Counted from the stretch's first letter, positions 33,383-46,321 are shown. The stretch is DNA of 64,000 nt from Hydrogenophaga sp. (GCF_019635465.1 NZ_JAHBZK010000004.1:124001-188000); one strand, 5' to 3'. A program made the numbers and translations. The notes: generated by a model not told the origin, from the letters alone.

Positions 33383-34354
33383 ATGACTTCATCCCACCCG
33401 AGCGTCGGCTTCGAGGTGATTCGATTGGGCGGCAACATCGGCGCGGAGATCCGCGGACTCGACCTGCGCCAGCCCCTGACACCCGAACAGTTCGAGCAAC
33501 TGCATGCCGTGTTCGTTGAGCGCGAAGTGCTGGTGTTTCGCGATCAGGACATCACGCTCGACCAGCAGAAGACGTTTGCTCGCCTGTTCGGCGAGCTGTC
33601 CATCCACCCCTTCAGCCCCAACCTGGACGACCAGCGCGAGGTGATCGTGCTGGACTATTCGGCGGACAACCCACCGGCCCTCACCGATCAGTGGCACTCG
33701 GACGAGACCTTCCGCATGGCGCCTCCGGCCGCCACGATTCTGCGCTCGCTGGTCGTGCCCGAGTACGGCGGTGACACGTTGTTCGCCAGCATGACGGCAG
33801 CCTATACGGGCCTGTCCGAGCGCATGAAGCAATACATCCATGGCCTGGAAGCGGTGCACGACTTCAAACCCTGGCGGCCACTGTTCACCAGCAGCGAGGG
33901 CCACCAGCGTCGGCTGCGCGAACTCGAGCGCGAGTTCCCCAGCCCGTCCCACCCAGTGGTGCGCATTCACCCGGTGACGGGTCGGCGCCTGATCAATGTC
34001 AATGCACAGTTCACCACCTACATCAAGGGCCTCAAGGACGAGGAGAGCCAGATGCTGCTGAACTACCTCTACGGGCGGGCCCAGATTCCGGAGTTTCAGC
34101 TGCGCGTGAAATGGGCCCCCAACACCGTGGTGATGTGGGACAACCGCTCAACCCAGCACTACGCCCCCCACGACTACTTTCCTCAGCGCCGCACCATGAA
34201 CCGGGTAACAGTGGCCGGTGATGCGGAGATCGGTGTGACCGGTGCCTACACCCCGGAGGAAGGCGTGGACGCCCTGCCCGATGGGCACAACGTGCGCGTG
34301 ACCGCCAAGCGTCCCACGCGCGAGTTCGAACGCCACGTGAAGGAGATCGCATGA
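33383..34354 (+). CDS. TauD/TfdA-family Fe(II)/2-oxoglutarate dioxygenase
   Basis: A 323-residue dioxygenase that hydroxylates its substrate with 2-oxoglutarate and O2. The iron ligands are His105 and Asp107 in QWHSDETF and His259 in TQHYAPHDY; Arg270/274 near FPQRRTMNRV bind 2-oxoglutarate. Family members cleave taurine, alkyl sulfates or phenoxyacetates. CGGAGACAAGC precedes the ATG. It overlaps the Bug gene by four bases; with the aldolase it forms a small catabolic operon whose substrate is not evident. Confidence 0.9.
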   Translation: MTSSHPSVGFEVIRLGGNIGAEIRGLDLRQPLTPEQFEQLHAVFVEREVLVFRDQDITLDQQKTFARLFGELSIHPFSPNLDDQREVIVLDYSADNPPALTDQWHSDETFRMAPPAATILRSLVVPEYGGDTLFASMTAAYTGLSERMKQYIHGLEAVHDFKPWRPLFTSSEGHQRRLRELEREFPSPSHPVVRIHPVTGRRLINVNAQFTTYIKGLKDEESQMLLNYLYGRAQIPEFQLRVKWAPNTVVMWDNRSTQHYAPHDYFPQRRTMNRVTVAGDAEIGVTGAYTPEEGVDALPDGHNVRVTAKRPTREFERHVKEIA

Positions 34355-35327
34355 TGAACCGCCAACGGCGCTGGATGCTCAAGGCCACCCTACCCATGGT
34401 GCTGGCCAGCCATGCCTGGCCCGCCATGGCACAAGGCAGCTACCCCGATCGCCCCATCAAGCTGCTGGTGCCCTTCCCCGCCGGCGCACTCACCGACTCG
34501 CTCGGCCGCCTTGTCGCAGAGAGGTTGCGGCCCGCCCTGGGTCAGCCACTGGTGGTGGAGAACCGGCCAGGCGCCGGCACACTGCTGGGGGCCAGCGTTG
34601 TCGCCAAGTCCCCGGCCGATGGCTACAACCTGATGGTGGCCACCAGCACCACGCTGGCGATCTCACCGGCCATGTTCACCTCGCCCCCTGCAGTGCCGGC
34701 CGACTTTGTCGGCGTGGCCATGATCGGGTCGGTGAGCCTGCTGCTGGTGACCCGCAAGGATCTGCCCGTCAAATCGATGGCCGACCTGGTGGGCCTGATG
34801 CACGCCCGTGCAGGTCAGCTCAACTACGGCTCGCCCAGCACCGGCACCATGCACCACCTGCTGGTTGAAATGCTCAAGGGCGAAGAGAAGGTAAGCGCCA
34901 CTCACGTGCCCTATCAGGGCAGCATGGCGGCATTGACCGACCTCATCACCGGCCGCATCGATTTCATGTTCCTCGATGCGGTGGCGGCAGCGCCGCACAT
35001 CGCGGCCGGCAAGATCAACGTGATCGCCGTGGCGGCCAAGCGCCGTCTGGCGGCCATGCCCGACGTGCCCACCGTGGTCGAGCTGTACCCCGCTATCGAT
35101 GTGCAGGCCTGGCAAACCATCGCTGCACCCAGGCACACACCAACCGACCTCGTGCAGCGCCTCAACACCGACATCAATCAGGTGCTGGATACCCCCGACG
35201 GTCGCGCCACCTTGCTGAAGATGGGTGTCGAAGGCAATCCGATGGGTGTGACCGCGCTCAACGAGCTGATTGCACGCGACGGAGAACGCCTGGGTGCGCT
35301 CGTTCGCACACTGGGTCTGAAGGCCGG

Positions 35328-35331
<4 letters not shown>
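34351..35331 (+). CDS. Tripartite tricarboxylate transporter receptor (Bug family)
   Basis: A 326-residue periplasmic binding protein with signal peptide (MNRQRRWMLKAT at the start, cleavage near AMAQG) and Bug motifs YPDRPIKLLVPFPAGALTDS and VVENRPGAGTLLGA. It sits between the dioxygenase and aldolase genes with four-base overlaps at both ends, so it should bind the substrate of that operon. Confidence 0.92.
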
Positions 35332-38366
<3,035 letters not shown>

Positions 38367-38367
<1 letters not shown>

Positions 38368-38813
38368 CAAAGAACACCGATCAATTGCACTTCAAACCGC
38401 ACCGGCTGACCGGCGAGCGGGTGATTGAAATCGAACAGCACTGCGCCGTCGGCCCGCACTTCGCGCACCGCACCAGCGTAGTTGCCCAGGCCGTCGGGCG
38501 TGGGGAACTGCACCACGTCGCCCACCGCGTACTGCTCCAGCGGGTCGCCGAGCTGGTCGAGCAGCTTGCGCGCCACCCACTGAACCATGTCGGGCTGGCG
38601 CTCGCCAAAAGCCTCGCCGGCGGCCAGCTCGATCACCGTGCGTGTGCCTTCGTTCAACCCGAGCAGGCGCTGCTCGATGGCGGGCGACAGCTCGCCCTGG
38701 CCCAGGCTGAGCGTGGCGGGCTGGCCGTTGAAGGTGTCGATGATGACCGCGCCCTGCGCATCGGACATGCGGTAGTGCAGGGTGAGGAAGGAGCCGGGCT
38801 GGACGACGGACAT
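38367..38813 (-). CDS. fkpB: FKBP-type peptidyl-prolyl isomerase, SlpA-like
   Basis: A 148-residue SlyD/SlpA-type prolyl isomerase with an inserted flap: [20 protein letters not shown], then [16 protein letters not shown], and [19 protein letters not shown]. The fkpB-ispH pairing with a one-base overlap is widely conserved in proteobacteria. Cytoplasmic folding helper. Confidence 0.95.
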
Positions 38814-38899
38814 GTGAAAACCGGTTGGGCGCTGTGCACCCCGGGGAGGATGCGCGAACCGCGTATTGTAGAAAGCGCCCCGGATCGGGGAGGAAACAC

Positions 38900-39592
38900 A
38901 TGCAAAGCCATCAGCGGGCCGGGCTCATGGGCCTGCCACAAGACGCGCGACCGCGCGAAAAGCTGCTCGCGCGCGGTCCCGCCGCCCTCAGCGACGCGGA
39001 ACTGCTGGCGCTGCTGCTGCGCACCGGCATGGCCGGCAAGCATGTGCTGCAGATGGCGCAGGAGCTGCTGGACACCTTTGGCGGCATCGCCGGCCTGCTC
39101 TCGCGCGAGGTGAGCGACCTGTCGGCCGTCAAGGGCCTGGGGCCGGCCAAGCGCGCCGAGATCGCGGCGGTGATGGAAATCGCGCGCCGGGCGCTGGCCC
39201 AACCCCTGCGCCAGCGCGACCTGCTCAACGACCCGGCGGCGGCCGCCGACTTCCTGCGGCTGCAGCTCGGCGAACGCACCCACGAGGTGTTTGCCCTGCT
39301 GCTGCTGGACAGCCAGCACCGGCTGATCGCCTTCGAGGAACTGTTTCGCGGCACGCTCGGCCAGGCCAGCGTCTACCCCCGCGAGGTGGTGCTGCGGGCC
39401 CTGCACCACCACGCCGCGGCCGTGGTGCTGGCCCACAACCACCCCAGCGGCGTCGCCGAGCCGTCGGCGTCCGACGTCACCCTTACCCGCAGCCTGCGCG
39501 ATGCGCTGGCGCTGGTGGGGGTCAAGGTGCTCGACCACCTGGTGGTGACACGCGAGCGCACCGCATCGCTGGCGCAACTCGGGCTTATGTAG
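38900..39592 (+). CDS. radC: RadC-family JAB-domain protein
   Basis: A 230-residue protein with an N-terminal helix-hairpin-helix ([17 protein letters not shown]) and a C-terminal JAB/MPN metalloprotease fold ([18 protein letters not shown] with the HxH...D metal site). The molecular role is unclear; it is no longer considered a proven repair protein. GGGGAGGAAACAC precedes the ATG; an upstream start at 38825 lacks a site. Confidence 0.95.
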   Translation: MQSHQRAGLMGLPQDARPREKLLARGPAALSDAELLALLLRTGMAGKHVLQMAQELLDTFGGIAGLLSREVSDLSAVKGLGPAKRAEIAAVMEIARRALAQPLRQRDLLNDPAAAADFLRLQLGERTHEVFALLLLDSQHRLIAFEELFRGTLGQASVYPREVVLRALHHHAAAVVLAHNHPSGVAEPSASDVTLTRSLRDALALVGVKVLDHLVVTRERTASLAQLGLM

Positions 39593-39635
39593 CCCCGCAT
39601 CACGCTCGGTCGGCGGGCGCGACACAATCGCGCTC

Positions 39636-40271
39636 ATGAAAGCGCACGGACTCAGCGAACTCAAGTCGATCGCCCAGCGCCTGGCCGAACGCCGAGCGCA
39701 AGAAGCGGCGGCCCGCGAAGCCGAACGCCTGGCACAGCAGCGCCGCGAGCGCGAACGGCACCTGTTCCAGCGCGCGGTGGGGCCGGTGCAGCCACTTGCC
39801 CCACATGGCCGGGTCGAGCAGTTCCCGCCCCGGCCCGAGCCGCGCCCGCTGCAGCGCGAGCGCGACGAAGCCGCGGTCATGCGCGAAGCCCTGTCCGATG
39901 AGTTCGACGTCGAGACCCTGCTGCACACCGACGAACTGCTGAGCTATCGCCGACCAGGGCTCGGGCCCGATGTGGTGCGCAAGCTGCGCGAAGGGCGCTG
40001 GGCCATCCAGGCCGCCATCGATCTGCATGGTCTTCGCATCGACGAGGCCCGCGAAGCCCTGGGCCGCTTCGTGCGTGAGAGTCACCAGCACGGGCTGCGC
40101 TGCGTGCGGGTGGTGCATGGCAAGGGCCTGGGCTCGCCGGGCCGCACGCCGGTGCTCAAGGGCCGCGTGCTGCGCTGGCTGGTGCAGAAGAAGGAGGTCA
40201 TGGCCTTCGTGCAGGCGCGGCCGGCCGAGGGCGGTGCCGGCGCGCTGGTGGTGCTGCTGCGCCCGGCGTGA
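39636..40271 (+). CDS. Smr-domain protein
   Basis: A 211-residue protein. A charged coiled N-terminus (RLAERRAQEAAAREAERLAQ) precedes an Smr domain at about 128-210 (IDLHGLRIDEAREALGRFV, VRVVHGKGLGSPGRTPVLK). Smr domains are endonucleases or RNA-cleaving factors at stalled ribosomes. 43 bases after radC. Confidence 0.92.
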   Translation: MKAHGLSELKSIAQRLAERRAQEAAAREAERLAQQRRERERHLFQRAVGPVQPLAPHGRVEQFPPRPEPRPLQRERDEAAVMREALSDEFDVETLLHTDELLSYRRPGLGPDVVRKLREGRWAIQAAIDLHGLRIDEAREALGRFVRESHQHGLRCVRVVHGKGLGSPGRTPVLKGRVLRWLVQKKEVMAFVQARPAEGGAGALVVLLRPA

Positions 40272-40342
40272 ACAACGGCCTGTTCACCCACGCAGGGGAC
40301 GAACGTCAAACCCGCGTCACGCCAAGCGGGCATCATGTGCGC

Positions 40343-41143
40343 ATGCTCAACGCCGAGGCGCCCCTCCCCACCCCCTGGTCACGCCGGCGCTGGCTGCTGT
40401 CGGCCGGCGCCACTGCGCTGGCGGGCTGCGCCAGCCCACCCGGACCACAGCCGCAGGACGACGCCCTCGCGCGATCGGCCTGGGCCCGTGCCACCGACCT
40501 GGACGGCATGCACGCTGCGGGTGAGTGGACGCACTACCGCTACGGCAACCGGCGCCCCACCGATTACAGCCCCACGCAACGCGAAGGCCGCCCGGCCGTT
40601 CATGCGGTGAGTCACGCCGGCAACAGCACTTTGCGCCTGCCCTTGCAGCCGAAGCCACTGCAGCCTGGCACCCGCCTGCGCTTTTCCTGGTGGGTGCCCG
40701 CGCTGCTTCCCGAGGCCAATCTGCGCGACAAAACCACCGACGACGCCGTGGTGCGGATCATCCTGTCCTTCGATGGCGACCACTCGGGCTGGACGCAGCG
40801 CGACCACATGCTGTCGAACCTGGTGCAGCTGGTGACGGGCGAGCCGCTGCCCGACTCGAGCCTGATGTACGTCTGGGACAACCGCGAGCCCGTGGGCGCA
40901 GTGATCGACAACCCGCACACGCGCCGCATCCGCAAACTGGTGGTGCAGCAGGGCCCTGGCCGTCTGCACCAATGGGTGGAGCACGAGCGCGATGTGTGGC
41001 GCGACTTCCAACAGGCCTTCGGCACCCCGCCCGGCCCCCTCACCGGGCTGGGCATCATGACCGACAGCAACAACACCGGCGCCGATGCACAGGCCTGGTT
41101 CGGGCCGCTGTCGCTGCGCACAGGCGCGTCGTTCGCGGGATGA
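40343..41143 (+). CDS. DUF3047 lipoprotein-like exported protein
   Basis: A 266-residue exported protein with a twin-arginine-like signal and lipobox: SRRRWLLSAGATALAGC. The mature part is DUF3047-like (LRFSWWVPALLPEANLRDKT, DDAVVRIILSFDGD, GIMTDSNNTGADAQAWFG). Function unknown. ATG 40343 is preferred over GTG 40268, which would put 25 extra residues before the signal and overlap the Smr gene. Confidence 0.85.
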   Translation: MLNAEAPLPTPWSRRRWLLSAGATALAGCASPPGPQPQDDALARSAWARATDLDGMHAAGEWTHYRYGNRRPTDYSPTQREGRPAVHAVSHAGNSTLRLPLQPKPLQPGTRLRFSWWVPALLPEANLRDKTTDDAVVRIILSFDGDHSGWTQRDHMLSNLVQLVTGEPLPDSSLMYVWDNREPVGAVIDNPHTRRIRKLVVQQGPGRLHQWVEHERDVWRDFQQAFGTPPGPLTGLGIMTDSNNTGADAQAWFGPLSLRTGASFAG

Positions 41144-41188
41144 TCGGCCGGATCTGCCCGGCACCGCCCACTGCCACCATGTGGGCCT

Positions 41189-41608
41189 TCACCCCGGGCT
41201 GTTGCGCATCCAGTCAGCGGTCTGGAAGAAGCTGCGCTTGAGGCGCTCGCGCAAGGCCGGGTCCACACCCGTCTCACCCATGGCCTGGTCCATGCAGGCC
41301 AGCCACTGATCGCGCTGGCGGATGCCGATGGCGAACGGCATGTGGCGCATGCGCAGGCGCGGATGGCCAAAGCGCGAGGTGTAGTGCTCAGGGCCGCCGA
41401 GCCAGCCGCACAGAAACCAGAACAGCTTGTCGCGCGCGCCGTCGAGCGTGTTGCCGTGCACCGCGCGCAGCTCGCGGTAGCCGGGCTCGATGTCCATGAG
41501 GTCGTAGAAGCGATCGACCAGGGCACGCACGCGGGCTTCGCCGCCGATCCATTCGAATGGTGTGTCGAACGGCGGCTTTTCTTCGAGGTTCAGGATGGAT
41601 TCGGCCAT
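41189..41608 (-). CDS. Group II truncated haemoglobin
   Basis: A 139-residue globin of the trHbO type: FEWIGGEARVRALVDRFYDLM (18-38) and LFWFLCGWLGGPEHYTSRFG, RLRMRHMPFAIG with the proximal His region, and RDQWLACMDQAM with the conserved Trp. Likely oxygen/NO chemistry or redox sensing. 23 bases from the permease gene on the same strand (the globin is downstream). Confidence 0.92.
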   Translation of the reverse strand: MAESILNLEEKPPFDTPFEWIGGEARVRALVDRFYDLMDIEPGYRELRAVHGNTLDGARDKLFWFLCGWLGGPEHYTSRFGHPRLRMRHMPFAIGIRQRDQWLACMDQAMGETGVDPALRERLKRSFFQTADWMRNSPG

Positions 41609-41631
41609 GGGAGATTCGGGCTGACTGAAGT

Positions 41632-44157
41632 TCAGGTGGCGGCTTTGCGCAGGGTTTCAACCACCGGTGTGCGCAGCACGCTGCGCAGGCCCCACCAGCC
41701 CGCTGCCAGCGCCAGCAAGGCACCCGCCAATGCGCCGGCCAGGGGCACCCAGGGCTGCGCGGTCCAGCTGAAGTCGAAGGCGTAGCGTGCCAGGGCCCAG
41801 CCCACCGCCACCGCCACCACCGAGGCCAGAAAACCCGCCAGCATGCCGACGCCGAGCAACTCGACGCGTTGCACCTGGCGCAACAGGCCGGAGCCGGCAC
41901 CCACCGCACGCAGGATGGCGAACTCGCGCTCGCGCTCGCTGCGCGTGGCGGTCACCGCGGCCAGCAGCACCACCAGCCCGGCCGCCAACGTGAAGGCAAA
42001 CAAAAACTCCACCGCACCGATCACCTGGCCCAGCACGCGCTGCAACTGGGCAATGGTCTGCGTCATGTCCACGTTGGTGATGTTGGGGAAGGCACGCACC
42101 AGGTCGTTGTCGAACCCCGCGCGATCGGGCGCCCGGTAGGCGCTGATGTAGGTCAGCGGCACGTCGGGCATCTGCGAGACCGGGTAGAGCACAAAGAAAT
42201 TGACGCGCATGGACGTCCAGTCGACCTCGCGCACGCTGGTGACCTTTCGCGGCAAGATCTGCCCGGCAATGTCGAAGTCGAGCTGGTCGCCGAGCTTGAG
42301 GCCCAGCTCATTGGCCAGGCCTTGTTCGACGCTCAGGCCATCGGCCTCCTCCGGCGTCCAGCGACCGGCCGCCACCCGGTTGTGCGCCGGAAGCTCGGCG
42401 GTGTGCGAGAGGTTGAACTCGCGCTCGGCCAGTCGCTTGCCGCGTTCGGTTGCGAACTGCTCTGGTTGCACAGACTGGCCGTTGATGGCCACAAGGCGGC
42501 CACGGATCATCGGGAACCAGTCATAGCGCTGCACGCCGGCGTCGCGCAGGGCTTGTTGAAACGGTTCGGCCTGTTCGGGCTGCACGTTGATGACGAAGCG
42601 GTTGGGCGCATCGGGCGGCGTTGCATCGCGCCAGCTCTGGATCAGATCGGTGCGCAGCAGCACCAGCAGTACCAACGCCAGCAGGCCCACCGCCAGCGCG
42701 CTGATCTGCACCACCGCAAAGGCCGGTCGTGCGCACACCTGCCGCGTGGCCATGACCAGGGCGCGCGGCGCCGTGGTTTCATTGACGCTGGCGCGCAGCA
42801 GCCGCACGGCGCCATAGCTCACCAGCGCGAAGACGGCCACGGCCGCTGCGAATCCGCCCACAGCGATACCGCCCAGCACGATGTCGCGGCTGGCCGCGAG
42901 CAGCAAGGCGGCAAACCCGGCGACGCCCAGCCCCAGCACCGCCAGCGTGGCGGGTTTGAGCTGGCCGACATCGCGCCGGATCACGCGCAAGGGCGGCACA
43001 CGCGCGAGTTGCAGCACCGGCGGCAGGCCGAAGGCGAACATCAGCGTGAGCCCCATGCCCAGGCCCAGAAGCACCGGCGCCGCCGAGGGCGCCGGCAGGT
43101 TGGCGTCCACCAGGCCCGCGAGCAACAGCACGAAACCGTGGTGAACCACCCAGCCCAGGAACACGCCCAGGGCGCTGGCCAGCAGGCCGGTGAGCGCGAA
43201 CTCGACGGTGTAGGCCCGGGCCATGGTGGCCTGCGGCAGGCCCAGCACGCGCAGCATGGCGCAGTCGTCCAAGTGCCTTTGCGCAAAGCCGCGCGCTGCA
43301 ATGGCCACCGCCACCGCGCACAACAAGGCGGCCAGCAGCGCCACCAGGTTCAAGAACTTCTCGGCACGCGCCAGCGTCTGTTCCATCTGCGGCTGGCCTG
43401 CGTCCAGCGTCTCCAGGCGCATGCCGCGCAAATGCATTCGCTCGATCGACTCGGCCGCCCAGCGCGAAAAGTCGGCCACCGCGGCGTCGGGCCCGGCCAC
43501 AGCCAACCGGTAGGTGATGCGACTCGCCGGCTGCACCAGGCCGGTGGCGGCCAGATCGTCGCGGTGGATCATCACGCGCGGCGCAAAGCTGAGAAAACCC
43601 GCCCCCCGATCGGGCTCAATGGTGAGCACCTTGGCCAGGGTAAAGCTGGTGTCGCCCAGCAGCAGCGTCTGGCCGATGCGCAGATCGAGCTGGGACAGCA
43701 GCGACGCGTCCACCCAGGCGGTGCCGCGGGCCGGGATGTCGCGCGTGGGCGCGTCAGGCGCATCGGGTGCATCGGCCACGCGCAGGCTGCCGCGCAAGGG
43801 GTAGCCTGCGGCCACCGCCTTCAGCGCCACCAGGCGGGCCGCGCCGCCTGCCTCATCGGGTGCGCGGCCCATGGTCGGAAAGCCCAGCACCTGCGCGGTC
43901 TGCAGGCCGCGCGCATGGGCGCGGGCCTCGAACTCGGCTGGTGGCGCCTTGTCGGCCACCACCACCGCGTCGCCTCCGATGAGCGCCCGCGCGTCGCGAG
44001 CCAGCCCACCTTGGAGGCGATCGGCAAAAAAACCCACCGCCGTCAGCGCCGCCACCGCCAGCGTGACCGCCAACACCAACAAACGCAACTCACCCGCGCG
44101 CCAGTCGCGCTTGAGCGAGGTCCAGCCCAGGGTCCAGAAAGAGGGAGCGGAAGACAT
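41632..44157 (-). CDS. FtsX-type ABC transporter permease (YbbP-like)
   Basis: An 841-residue inner-membrane protein with about ten transmembrane segments and two large periplasmic MacB/FtsX-type domains (DRLQGGLARDARALIGGDAV near the N-terminus; second FtsX unit ends GALLALAAGWWGLRSVLRTP). It matches YbbP-like permeases of lipid/lipoprotein-related exporters. The expected ATPase partner (YbbA type) is not adjacent. The start at 44157 (MSSAPSFWTLGWTSLKRDW) is the usual N-terminus. Confidence 0.9.
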   Translation of the reverse strand: MSSAPSFWTLGWTSLKRDWRAGELRLLVLAVTLAVAALTAVGFFADRLQGGLARDARALIGGDAVVVADKAPPAEFEARAHARGLQTAQVLGFPTMGRAPDEAGGAARLVALKAVAAGYPLRGSLRVADAPDAPDAPTRDIPARGTAWVDASLLSQLDLRIGQTLLLGDTSFTLAKVLTIEPDRGAGFLSFAPRVMIHRDDLAATGLVQPASRITYRLAVAGPDAAVADFSRWAAESIERMHLRGMRLETLDAGQPQMEQTLARAEKFLNLVALLAALLCAVAVAIAARGFAQRHLDDCAMLRVLGLPQATMARAYTVEFALTGLLASALGVFLGWVVHHGFVLLLAGLVDANLPAPSAAPVLLGLGMGLTLMFAFGLPPVLQLARVPPLRVIRRDVGQLKPATLAVLGLGVAGFAALLLAASRDIVLGGIAVGGFAAAVAVFALVSYGAVRLLRASVNETTAPRALVMATRQVCARPAFAVVQISALAVGLLALVLLVLLRTDLIQSWRDATPPDAPNRFVINVQPEQAEPFQQALRDAGVQRYDWFPMIRGRLVAINGQSVQPEQFATERGKRLAEREFNLSHTAELPAHNRVAAGRWTPEEADGLSVEQGLANELGLKLGDQLDFDIAGQILPRKVTSVREVDWTSMRVNFFVLYPVSQMPDVPLTYISAYRAPDRAGFDNDLVRAFPNITNVDMTQTIAQLQRVLGQVIGAVEFLFAFTLAAGLVVLLAAVTATRSEREREFAILRAVGAGSGLLRQVQRVELLGVGMLAGFLASVVAVAVGWALARYAFDFSWTAQPWVPLAGALAGALLALAAGWWGLRSVLRTPVVETLRKAAT

Positions 44158-44260
44158 GGCCCGCACGATAGCGCAGCACGCAAAGCCTGTCCCGGTCGAG
44201 GACACCACGCGCCCTGCGAATGCCACGATCCCCTTCGAGAGCGCCGCGGAACCGGCTTTG

Positions 44261-44325
44261 CCGGGCCGCTGGCGCTGCCCCCCTTCCAGGGGGGTGACGC
44301 GCCGCAGGCGCGGCGCGGGGGGTGG
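44261..44325. repeat. Dispersed GC-rich hairpin repeat, copy 1
   Basis: About 65 bp upstream of the permease gene and just past the 3' end of upp. It contains CCCCCC-TTCCA-GGGGGG and GCGCCGC-AGGC-GCGGCGC hairpins. A second copy lies at 61258-61318. Probably a Comamonadaceae intergenic repeat serving as a transcription end or mRNA boundary. Confidence 0.75.
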
Positions 44326-44327
44326 CC

Positions 44328-44960
44328 CTACTTCGTGCCGAAGATGCGGTCGCCTGCGTCGCCCAACCCCGGCACGATGTAGCCGTGCTCGTTGAGCCCG
44401 CGGTCGATGGCCGGCGTGTAGACCGGCACATCGGGGTGCGCGTCGTGGAAGGTCTTGAGGCCTTCGGGGCAGGTCACCAGGCAGACGAAGCGGATCGAGC
44501 GCGGGTTCGTCTTCTTGAGGCGGTCAACCGCCGCCACCGCCGAGTTGCCAGTGGCGAGCATGGGGTCGAGCACGATCACGTCGCGCTCGTGCATGTCCTG
44601 CGGCATCTTGAAGTAGTACTCCACCGCCTTGAGCGTGGCCGGGTCGCGGTACAGACCGACGTGGCCCACGCGCGCGCCCGGGATGACCTGCAGCATGCCG
44701 TCGAGAAAGCCGTTGCCGGCACGCAGGATCGAGGCGAGCACGATCTTCTTGCCGTCGATCACGCGCGATTTCATCGGCTCCAGCGGGGTCTCGATGTCGA
44801 TCTCCTGCATGGGCATGTCGCGTGTCAGTTCGTAGGCCAGCAAGGCACTCAGTTCGTGCACCAGCTCGCGAAAGCTCTTGGTGCTGGTGTCCTTGCGACG
44901 CATCAGGGTCAGCTTGTGCTGCACCAGGGGGTGGGCAATCAGGTGGACGTCTCGGCTCAT
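44328..44960 (-). CDS. upp: Uracil phosphoribosyltransferase
   Basis: A 210-residue salvage enzyme converting uracil and PRPP to [42 protein letters not shown] (PRPP loop) and the C-terminal [15 protein letters not shown] are complete. Normal length. A repeat with hairpins follows the stop. Confidence 0.97.
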   Translation of the reverse strand: MSRDVHLIAHPLVQHKLTLMRRKDTSTKSFRELVHELSALLAYELTRDMPMQEIDIETPLEPMKSRVIDGKKIVLASILRAGNGFLDGMLQVIPGARVGHVGLYRDPATLKAVEYYFKMPQDMHERDVIVLDPMLATGNSAVAAVDRLKKTNPRSIRFVCLVTCPEGLKTFHDAHPDVPVYTPAIDRGLNEHGYIVPGLGDAGDRIFGTK

Positions 44961-45009
44961 GGTCGGTCAGCGCAAATGCAATGGGATGGCCGAGTCTAGT
45001 GTCATGGCA

Positions 45010-45903
45010 CTAGGCGCGCGCTGGCGCCGGGGGCGGAATGTCGTCGAGCATCAGGCGCTGCGGGTTGGCGTAGCACAGGAAGTGCCGGTTGGTGGCCCGA
45101 CCCACCGCGCACAGGCCCACGCGGCGCGCCACCTGCAGCCCCATCTGCGTGATGCCGCTGCGCGAGATGACCGCGGCCACCCCCATCTGGGCGCTCTTGA
45201 TCACCATCTCGCTGGTCAGGCGCCCCGTCGTGTAGAAAACCTTGTCGAGCATGTCGCCGCTGTCGCGCACCGGCTCTTGCTGCAAGGCCAGCCAGCCGGC
45301 GATGGTGTCGACCGCGTTGTGGCGGCCCACGTCTTCGACGAACAGCGCCAGCTCGGTGCCGCGAAACAGCGCGCAGGCGTGCACCGAGCCCGCCGACTTG
45401 TAAGTGCTTTCCTTCAGGCGGATGGCGTTGACGATGGCGTAGAGCTGCGATTGGCGCAGCACCCCTTCGGGCAGTTCGATGCGATCGAGCTCGTCCATCA
45501 GGCCGCCGAACACACTGCCCTGCCCGCAACCCGTGGTGACCACGCGGCGCGCCGTGCGTTCTTCGATGCGATCAATGCCCTTGCGCGTCTTGACGCTGGC
45601 GGCGTTCACGTCCCAGTCGACGGTGACCGACTCGACCTCCTCGATGGAGGCGATGAGCCGCTGATTGAGCAGGTAACCCAGGGTGAGCCACTCCGGGTGC
45701 GCGCCCAGGGTCATGAGCGTGACCAGCTCGCGCTTGTCGACGTACACCGTGAGGTCGCGCTCGGCCGGAATGTGCACCGTGGTGGACTCGCCGTACTCGT
45801 TGCGCACCTCGACCTGTTCGGTCAGCGGCGCACTGGCGACGGTGAGCAGCGGTTGGCGCATGGGTTTGCGCGCGGCCGCGATGGTGGAGGGGTCTGCGGT
45901 CAT
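45010..45903 (-). CDS. fdhD: Formate dehydrogenase sulfurtransferase FdhD
   Basis: A 297-residue FdhD, which passes sulfur from IscS to the molybdenum cofactor of formate dehydrogenase. FYTTGRLTSEMVIKSAQMG and GLCAVGRATNRHFLCYANP are family motifs. The catalytic loop reads TTGCGQGSVFGG: it keeps Cys126 but lacks the second cysteine of the CxxC found in E. coli FdhD. Start at ATG 45903; the frame continues 14 codons upstream without support. It follows the terminator of the fdh operon, so it has its own promoter. Confidence 0.93.
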   Translation of the reverse strand: MTADPSTIAAARKPMRQPLLTVASAPLTEQVEVRNEYGESTTVHIPAERDLTVYVDKRELVTLMTLGAHPEWLTLGYLLNQRLIASIEEVESVTVDWDVNAASVKTRKGIDRIEERTARRVVTTGCGQGSVFGGLMDELDRIELPEGVLRQSQLYAIVNAIRLKESTYKSAGSVHACALFRGTELALFVEDVGRHNAVDTIAGWLALQQEPVRDSGDMLDKVFYTTGRLTSEMVIKSAQMGVAAVISRSGITQMGLQVARRVGLCAVGRATNRHFLCYANPQRLMLDDIPPPAPARA

Positions 45904-45949
45904 GGGCGGAGTATGTCGCTTGGCGTTCGCGCATGCAGCGAACACGCCA

Positions 45950-45978
45950 CAAACAAAGAGGCCCGCGAAGGGCCTCTC
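45950..45978 (-). terminator. Rho-independent terminator of the formate dehydrogenase operon
   Basis: On the minus strand AGAGGCCC-TTCGC-GGGCCTCT (45977 to 45957) followed by TTTGTTT. It separates the structural operon from fdhD. Confidence 0.85.
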
Positions 45979-45999
45979 GGTGTTTGAACCCGATCGGGC

Positions 46000-46293
46000 T
46001 CAGCTCTTGGGTGCCGTGTAGACAAACGGCCCCGGGTCGGCGCAGGCGGGCGCGCCAGCTGACGCCTGGGCCGGCTTGCCCATTGACGAAGCGTTCTTGA
46101 AGAAGTTGGCCGCCGCCTTGTCCTGCGCCTTGCACAGTTGGTAGGCCGCCACCTTGGCGCCGTGGGCCGTCTTGGCCTTGGCTTCGTCGGCCTTGGCCGC
46201 AGCTTCCGGGCTCAGCGGCGCGGGCGCCGGCAGCTTGGCCTGGGCCGTAATGGCCAGCCCCATGAGGGCGGCGAGCAACAGGTGTTTTTTCAT
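46000..46293 (-). CDS. Small exported protein at the end of the formate dehydrogenase operon
   Basis: A 97-residue protein with a signal peptide (MKKHLLLAALMGLAITAQA), then an Ala/Lys-rich helix and two cysteines (YQLCKAQD, APACADPG) that may pair in the periplasm. No family recognised beyond its constant place next to fdh genes. 28 bases after the gamma subunit; a terminator follows. Confidence 0.75.
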   Translation of the reverse strand: MKKHLLLAALMGLAITAQAKLPAPAPLSPEAAAKADEAKAKTAHGAKVAAYQLCKAQDKAAANFFKNASSMGKPAQASAGAPACADPGPFVYTAPKS

Positions 46294-46321
46294 GACAGTC
46301 GTCTCCTGTGTCTGCTGGGTG

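Noticed and set aside
41869-44382. 837-codon open frame opposite the permease
   Set aside because: Gln/His/Arg-rich shadow of the FtsX-type permease gene.
44996-45013. CTAGTG-TCATGG-CACTAG palindrome at the fdhD stop
   Set aside because: A short 6-bp stem without a T-run; not convincing as terminator or operator.
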